Positions 57,338-64,000 of a DNA stretch of 64,000 bases are shown piece by piece. Both the position numbers and the translations under genes were made by a program. The number at the start of each line of letters is the position of its first letter. The first letter of the stretch is position 1. The notes below the pieces were generated by a model that saw only the letters and a program-made list of their open reading frames with translations, had not been told where the DNA came from and did not search any database. This DNA is from Hordeum vulgare subsp. vulgare (Eukaryota; Streptophyta; Magnoliopsida; Poales; Poaceae): assembly GCF_904849725.1 (NCBI RefSeq), contig NC_058523.1:164840689-164904688 (forward strand), in the 5' to 3' direction.

Positions 57338-58781
57338 AGCTTAACTAACCGAGAAAAAGATAAAACAATTTAGTATTCACTTTAGCTAGCAAGATCATCA
57401 TGTATATATAATATCACTAATACATCGAATAATATACTTAATTAATGCATCATCGGATAATCCACTTAATATTATCGAATATATAATCTCGAATACATCA
57501 CTAATACATCTCTCAAATAATATCTAACTAGTCAACCAACAAAGAGTTGTCGCTGTACTCAGGCGCGGGTGGTGGATACCCAAAGAGCAGGTACCATCAC
57601 CGGATCATAGCTGGGGTGAGATCGCTGAAGAACCTGCCAGGTATTGGAGAACCTGGCTTCCAACGCCTCCATGTAGCGACGGAGGTGCTCGTCCTCCTCC
57701 CTGACACGGCGACATACCTCCTCCTTGGGGGCCGGCAGCCTCGGCACTGAAAGTGGCCCATGTGACCGCCATCAAAGAAGCTCTGGGTCGACGAGGGGAG
57801 CCCGATTCCTCACCAAGCTGCACAGCCCGGAAGGTAGCTCCTCCTAGTGCCAGCCAGGCGGAGCCCAGTCCCGCACATGCTGGCGCCTATCAAGCACGTG
57901 GTCGCCACCGAGTCGACGACGGGGATGCGGGCTAGGCATCATCGACGTCGAGAACCAATTCTACAACTATTTAAATTCCTACTTGAAATTAGGCTATTGA
58001 AAGAAAAGAATACTATATTGTGCTGTTTTGACTTGCTAGTTTTATTTTTATGGTTCTATTGGGCTAGAGGAAGATAATAAAGCAACTATACGCTCGCGGA
58101 AAACAGCAAGCGTGCAACCACCAGGACTACACTACATCAAGTTTTCGTTAATCTTTATTAAAGAAACTACCAAATGGGACAAATTGGCACAGAAAATCAT
58201 CAATAATTAGCCAACTAAATTTTGGATTGACTAGAAGGAGCACTATCCAACAAATTGAGATAGCACTCACCCCTACCCAAAGCTAAATTTCGGATTTTTC
58301 CTATATTCTGTTTTCGGTTCAACACGTGTTCTTATTGCTAAAGTAGTCCAAATGATGTTTTCCGATGAACTCAGTTACTAAAACATGAACTCGTATACTG
58401 AAACTAGAAGTATTATGAAGAGGTGAGGAGAGGCTCAGCGGCAGGGATGGTCGCCGGAGACGGAGGAGGAGGCTGGAGGCGGGAAGGAGGCTGGAGGCTG
58501 GAGGCTGGAGGCTCACCGGTGCGGGCTCGGGACGCGGCGACGCTTGGAGGATCGAGGAGAGCGCCCGCGAAGGAGTGGTGGCAGCGTAGGCGCAAGCTTG
58601 GGCGGCGCTTGGGAGCAGATCGGCCGGACGGCGACGTCGAGGGCGCGCACGGGTCGCCGGTGAAAATGGGCAACCTGACGGCGTCAGGATGGAGAGGGCG
58701 GCGGCGGCTCTGCTCTATTTTATCGCGAAAATGATGGTCGATTGGTAAGGAGAGAAGGAAGCAGTTATATATGACCGGTAC
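57338..58781 (-). other. 5' part and promoter region of the CACTA second gene
   Basis: 57540-57960 contains a GC-rich frame (minus, EEDEHLRRYMEALEARFSNTW) that may be an upstream exon of the gene. 58420-58740 is GC-rich with GGAGGCTGGAGGC-type short repeats, and TTATATATGACC at 58766 may hold the TATA box (minus). Evidence is weak. Confidence 0.4.
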
Positions 58782-58999
58782 CTTTAGTCCCGGTTGGTGC
58801 CACGAACCGGGACTAAAGGGTCTTCAGTCCTGGTTGGTGGCACCAACCGGGACTAAAGGTTGGGCGCCTGGCCCACTGGCAGGCACCTTTAGTCCTAGTT
58901 GTAGCCACCAATCGGGATTAAAGGTCTATTTTCGGTGGCCCAAATTCTGCGCGGGAAGGGACCTTTAGTCCCGGTTGGTGGCTCGAGCCAGGACTAAAG
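58782..58999. repeat. Four hyphenated TAGTCCCGGTTGG palindromes
   Basis: At about 58782-58819, 58821-58858, 58886-58924 and 58961-58999, each with CCTTTAGTCCCGGTTGG or variant followed by its inverse with a 4-8 base spacer. Confidence 0.9.
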
Positions 59000-59312
59000 G
59001 TCAATTTTTTCTTTTTTATTGCTTTTGTTTTTCCAAACACGTCAATTCTGTTTTTAAATTTGAAATAAGTGCTAAACTATTTATAGTTTTTGAATTATTA
59101 TTTTTGGTTTAGGTCAAAAAAACTACAAAATTTCTAGTAGTGCTAGTAATTTTGAAATTTACATAGTTTAAATTTGATTTTTTTGAACTTGTGTGAATCA
59201 CTAGTTTGTGAATAACTTTACTTTACAAATATATTTTTTAGTCAGTCTTTTTTCTGATGTTTAATATTAGTTTGTTTTATCATTATATTAAATTTGGTAG
59301 TTTTTAGGTTAT

Positions 59313-60106
59313 TAAAAAAATGAAATGTCCTTGTAAGAGATGAGTATTCGTCCGGAACCCTGATACTTCGAAAGAGATAGTCCAGTTTGTACACGAGGTG
59401 CATCCTATTTTTGCCGTAACCCTTCCAAATTTTTATCACATGCCGTGTCGGTGAAATGATGATACCATGCCAAGTTTGAGCCTTTTCTGAGTTTATTTGT
59501 AGCGCTTTTCAATTTTAGGGTCAGTTAGCACAAAAAAATCATCTAATGCATGGAAAATAGCCAATGAGGTTAGAAAGGGTTGAAAATTTATTTGGTGGCT
59601 TTAAATGATGCATATTGAGGGCACAAAATGTCTTGAGTTGAAATAAGATTAAAAAAATGAAACCGCTTTGTAAGAGATGAGTATTCGTCCAGAACCCTCA
59701 TACTTCGAAAGAGATAGTCCAGTTTGTACACGAAGTGCAACCTCTTTTTTCCGTAACCCTTCCAACTTTTTAGCACATGCCATGTGGGTGAAATTATGAT
59801 ACCATGCCAAGTTTGAACCTTTTCCGAGTTGATTTGTAGGGCTTTTCAATTTCAGGGTCATTTAGCTCAAAAAATCATTTAATGCTTGGAAAATAGCAAA
59901 TGAGGTGAGAAAGGGTTGAAAATTTATGAGGTGGCTTTGAATGATGCATATTGAGGGCACAAAAAGTCTTGAGTTGAAATAAGATAAAAAATGAAATGGC
60001 TATGTAAGAGATGAGTATTCATCGAGAACCCTGATACTTCAGAAGAGATAGTCCAGTTTGTACACGAACTGCATCCTGTTTTTGCCCTAACCCTTCCAAC
60101 TTTTTA
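59313..60106. repeat. Tandem repeat, ~335-bp unit, two full copies and one partial
   Basis: The marker GTAAGAGATGAGTATTC starts at 59333, 59670 and 60004, giving periods of 337 and 334. The third copy ends after about 120 bases. The units differ by scattered substitutions. The array lies between the two CACTA genes. Confidence 0.95.
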
Positions 60107-60138
60107 TATGAAAGAGATACATAATGTTTCTTTGTGTT

Positions 60139-63100
60139 TCAAATGCCATAACACACACATATATATAGCCGGAAACTCACTAAGAAGAAAGTGATGACAG
60201 TGAAAGTCGGTGACATCCGAGATTGGGATGTTGGGGTATAAAACTTATTCTTCACGTGTGTCCCTTTGCGTCGTAACCATGGACAATCTTCATCATTTAA
60301 CAAGATACTTGGGTTAGTCTTCACTGTGAAGGGAGGAATTTTGTGAAACTTTTCATAATCTTCTGACATGTCTGTCTTGTCCTCCACTCCCACGATGTTT
60401 CTTTTCCATGAAAAAACTATGTGGCGTTTTGGCTCATCGTATGATGTATTCGCTTCCTTACCGTTTCTTTTTCTCGGCTTGGTAGACATGTCGTTCACAT
60501 AGAAAACCTGCGCCACATCATTGGCTAGGACGAATGGTTCATCTGTGTACCCAAGATTGTTGAGATCCACTTTTGTCATTCCCTACCGTGAGTCTTCCTT
60601 TACCCCGACTCCTTTTAGATTGACCCATTTGCACCGAAACAAAGGGACCTTCAAATTGTTTCCATAGTCAAGTTCCCATATCTCCTCTATGTAACCATAA
60701 TATGTGTCCTTTCGCCTATTGTTGGTGTTTGCTGCATCAAAGCGGACACCGCTGTTTTGGTTGGTGCTCTTTTTATCTTGGGAGATCGTGTAAAATGTAT
60801 TCCTATTTATCTCATACCCTTTGAAAGTCGATATAGTCGAAGATGGTAACTTGGACAACAAGTACAAGTCATCTCCAACTTCAGGGTCATGCATGAGACG
60901 TGTTTGCAACCAACCGCCGAATGAAGACATGTGTGTACGTTTGATCCAGGGACCAGACTGCTCTTGATTCCTGGAGCGTACAATATCCATATGTTGCTCG
61001 ATATACGGAGCCACCAAGGTGGAATTTTGTAGAATTGTGTGCTTCCGCCCAAGAATGTTCGTACTTACATATTACTAAATCCTTTCCTAGCATGCCTTTT
61101 CCACCCAGTCTGCCCTCATGCCTCGATTCAGAAAGACCAATCGACTTAATATCAGGAATAAAGTCAAGACAAAACTCAATGACCTCCTCTGTTTCATGGC
61201 CCTTGGAGATGCTTCCTTCTGGCGTAGCACGGTTGTGAACATATTTCTTTAAGACTCCCATGAACCTCATGAAGGGGAACATATTGTATAGAAATACAGG
61301 GCCCAAAATGTCAATCTTCTCGACTAGGTGAACTAGGACGTGCGTCATGATATTGAAGAAGGATGGAGGGAACACCAACTCGAAACTGACAAGACATTGC
61401 ACCAAATCATTCTGTAACCTTGGTAGGATTTCTAGATCGATTACCTTCTAAGAGATTGCATTGAGGAATGCACATAGCTTCACAATGGATGATCCGACGT
61501 TTTCTGGTAGAAGCCCCCTCAATGCAACCGGAAGGAATTGCGTCATAATCACGTGGCAGTCATGAGACTTTAGGTTCTGGAATTTTTTATCTTCCATATT
61601 TATTATTCCCTTTATATTCGACGAGTAGCCAGACGGGACCTTCATACTGAGCAGGCATTGAAAGAAGATTTCCTTCTCTTCTTTGGTAAGAGCGTAGCTT
61701 ACAGGACCTTTATACTTCTTTGGATGCATGTCGTCTTTTTTGTGCATACGTTGCTGGTCCTCACGTGCCTCCGATGTATCTTTTGTCTTCCATACACACC
61801 CAAGAAGCCTAGGAGGTTCATGCAAAGATTCTTCGTCACTTGCATCACGTCTATTGTAGAGCGGACCTCTAGGACTTTCCAATAAGGTAGGTCCAAAAAT
61901 ATAGATTTCTTCTTCCACATGGGTGCGTGTCCATCAACGCCATTCGGAACCGATTGTCCGCGAGGACCCTTTCCAAAATTTACTTTTAACTCCTTGACCA
62001 TATGAAGTATATGATCACCAGTACGATGGACATGCTTCTTCCAGTAATCCGCCTTACCTTTGAAATGCTTGCCTTCTTTTCTTAAGAGATGCTTGATTGG
62101 AAGAAATCGACGATGTCCTAGGTACACATTCTTCTTACATTTATCCAAGTATATACTTCCGGTATCATCTAAACAGTGCGTGCATGCGTGGTATCCCTTG
62201 TTTGTCTGTCCTGAAAGGTTACTAAGAGCAGGCCAATCATTGATGGTTACAAACAACAATGCTCGTAGGTCAAATTCCTCCTGTTTGTGCTCATCCCACA
62301 CATGTACACCTTTGATAGCCCACAGCTGTAAAAGTTCTTCAACTAATGGCCTTAGGTACACATCAATGTCGTTGTCGGGTTGCTTGGGGCCTTGGATGAG
62401 CACTGGCATCATTCTGAACTTCCGCTTCATGCATAACCAAGGAGGAAGGTCATAGATACATTGAGTCACGGGGCAAGTGCTATGATTGCTACTCTGCTCC
62501 CCAAAAGGATTAATGCCATCTGCACTTAAACCAAACCAATAGTTCCTTGGGTCATATGCAAAGTCCGACCACTCTCTCTCGATTTTCCTCCACTGTGACC
62601 CATATGCGGGTACTCTCAACTTCTTGTCTTTCTTACGCTCGTCTTTGTGCCATCGCATCAACTTGGCATGCTCTTTGTTTTGGAACAAACGTTTCAACCA
62701 TGGTATTATAGGAGCATACCACATCACCTTGGCAGGAATCCTCTTCCTGGGCGCTGGACCTCAACATTGTTACCAGGGTCATCGCGCCCGATCTTATAGA
62801 GCTCGGCACCGCATATCGGGCATGCATTCAAATTCTCGTACTCCTCACCGCGATACAGGATGCAGTCATTGGGGCATGCATGTAGCTTCTTCACCTCTAA
62901 TCCTAGCGGGCAAATAGTCTTCTTTGCTTCGTACGTAGTGTTGGGCAATTCGTTGTCCTTTGGAAGCATCTTCTTTAACAATTTCAACAACTTTTCAAAA
63001 CCCTTGTCATATACACCATTCTCTGCCTTTCATTGCAGCAATTCCAGTGTGGTACCCAGCTTCTTCTTGTCATCTTTGCAATTTGGGTGCAACAATTTCT

Positions 63101-63233
63101 TGTGATCCCCTAACATCCACTGCAACTTCTACTTCTCCTGTTCACTTGCGCAGTTTCTCTTTGTATCAGCAATGGCCCGACCAAGATCATCAGTGGGCTC
63201 ATCTGGTGCCTCTACTTCAGCTTCTTCCCCCAT
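60139..63233 (-). pseudogene. TNP2-type CACTA transposase
   Basis: Minus strand. N-terminal piece (63233-62724): TICPLGLEVKKLHACPNDC and NACPICGAELYK, the cysteine motifs of TNP2. A frameshift near 62740 leads to the core (62727-61699): KLMRWHKDERKKD, DGINPFGEQSSNHSTCPV, IYDLPPWLCMKRKF, then GYHACTHCLDDTGS. Next HDCHVIMTQFLPVALRG (about 61540), a DUF4218-type block (ILGPVFLYNMFPFMRFMGVL, about 61300) and a DUF4216-type block (VPLFRCKWVNLKGVGVKEDS, then TKVDLNNLGYTDEPFVLA, 60640-60500). Stops near 63130, 63050, 61440 and 60590 and several frame changes show it is dead. TNP2 would bind the element ends and cut them. Confidence 0.88.
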
Positions 63234-63242
63234 TGTAGTTCC

Positions 63243-64000
63243 TGTTGGAAATATGCCCTAGAGGCAATGATAAAATAGTTGTTATTACATTTCCTGTTTC
63301 AAGATAATCGTTTATTATCCATGCTATAATTGTATTGAATGAAAACATAGATACATGTGTGGATACATAGACAAAACAATGTCCCTAGCAAGCGTCTAGT
63401 TGGCTAGCCAGTTGATCAAGGATAGTCAAGGTTTTCTGACTATGTGAAGTGTTGTCACTTGATAACTGGATGACATTATTAGGAGAATCATGTGATGGAC
63501 TAGACCCAAACTATGGACGTAGCATATTGATCGTGTCATTTTGTTGCACTTGTTTCCTGCGTGTCAAGTATTTATTCCTATGACCATGAGATCATATAAC
63601 TCACTGGCACCGGAGGAATACCTTGTGTGTATCAAGTGTTGATGGTCAATAAGACCACTTGTTTCAAGAGAAACGGAAAAGGCAAGAAGGGTAACTCCAA
63701 GAAGAGCGGAAAGCCTATTGCCAGTCCGACGAAGAAACCCAAGGCTGGACCTAAGCCTGAAATAGAGTGTTATTATTGCAAGGGACTGGGTCACTCGAAG
63801 GGCAACTGCGCCAAGTATTTGGTTGATAAGAAGGCGGCCAAGGAAAAATCAGGTATATTTGATATACATGTTATTGATGTGTACTTAACCAACTCTCGTA
63901 GTAGTGCGCGGGTATTCGATACCGGTTCTGTTGCTCATATTTGCAACTCGAAGCAGGAACTGGGGAATAAACAAAGGCTGGCGAAGGATGAAGTGACGAT
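63243..64000 (+). mobile_element. WIS/Angela-type Copia, internally deleted, running off the window
   Basis: Starts TGTTGGAAATATGCCC and follows the LTR for about 390 bases, then jumps at 63631-63635 into the end of gag. The rest of the LTR, primer site and most of gag are missing. Confidence 0.88.
63642..64000 (+). pseudogene. Gag end and protease of the deleted WIS/Angela-type Copia (partial)
   Basis: Open to the window edge: MVNKTTCFKRNGKGKKG, basic linker, CCHC zinc knuckle CYYCKGLGHSKGNC (about 63769-63810), then the protease with VFDTGSVAHICNS (about 63912), which retains DTGS. The N-terminal gag is deleted, and the piece has no promoter-proximal start of its own. Confidence 0.85.

Larger units (their letters stand above)
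53204..63242 (-). mobile_element. CACTA (En/Spm) transposon, left end present, right end cut off
   Basis: The left end CAGTAGTAGAAAAC is one base from the CACTAGTAGAAAA terminus of grass CACTA elements and is followed by hyphenated TAGTCCCGGTTGG palindromes. On the minus strand the element carries a TNP2 transposase (60139-63233) and, downstream, a second gene with an Ulp1-type protease end (53662-57337). A WIS/Angela-type element took the place of the far end at 63243. An inverted CACTACTAGAAA at 59131-59142 could instead mark the end of a smaller element; I prefer one element because both genes share orientation and order. Confidence 0.75.

Noticed and set aside
61035..61238. Plus-strand frames across the TNP2 region
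   Set aside because: Shadows of the minus-strand transposase; the minus strand has clear TNP2, DUF4218 and DUF4216 motifs.

Overview
The window looks like a gene-poor, repeat-dense stretch of a Triticeae grass genome (wheat, Aegilops, barley or rye). The case rests on the repeats: LTRs of the BARE1/WIS/Angela type (start TGTTGGAAATATGCCC, end TTACCCAACA), a CACTA transposon with TNP2 and Ulp1-type genes, Stowaway, Harbinger and hAT elements, and LTR elements nested inside one another. Only two ordinary host genes are visible: a two-exon nuclear gene for plastid ribosomal protein bS21 (10384-11328) and a one-exon gene for a small secreted acidic protein (50887-51228). I see no tRNA, rRNA or CRISPR array. 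Family names for repeats are from memory and tentative.

Layout. 1-6869: 3'-truncated (by the window edge) minus-strand Copia element 1, with an open pol frame but a damaged gag. 6870-8903: remnant LTR of another Copia-type family holding a 726-bp Harbinger-like element with TAA duplications. 8904-16628: gene island with bS21, a foldback MITE, a Mutator-like long-inverted-repeat element, a hAT element with a perfect 8-bp duplication, a LINE relic and GC-rich unassigned DNA.

16629-50224: one nested block. A minus-strand Gypsy element (B; LTRs 16629-17612 and 49285-50224) was hit in its gag by a plus-strand Copia element (A; from 20045) and by an Angela-type element that survives as a solo LTR (46726-48462, TSD ATAAG). 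Copia A was in turn hit by a full-length Angela-type Copia (27739-36482, TSD GTTTT) and, in its 3' LTR, by a minus-strand pol-less Gypsy element (38643-45507, TSD GGTCC). Copia A reads LTR-internal-LTR-partial internal, so it is not a simple insertion.

50225-53203: second gene island with the secreted-protein gene and two Stowaway MITEs. 53204-63242: minus-strand CACTA element with an Ulp1-protease-type second gene, fold-back TAGTCCCGGTTGG repeats, a ~335-bp tandem array and a degraded TNP2 transposase. 63243-64000: start of a WIS/Angela-type Copia with an internal deletion joining its LTR to gag, running off the window.

Most TE reading frames carry frameshifts or stops. The exception is the pol frame of element 1, which I read without a stop over its whole visible length.
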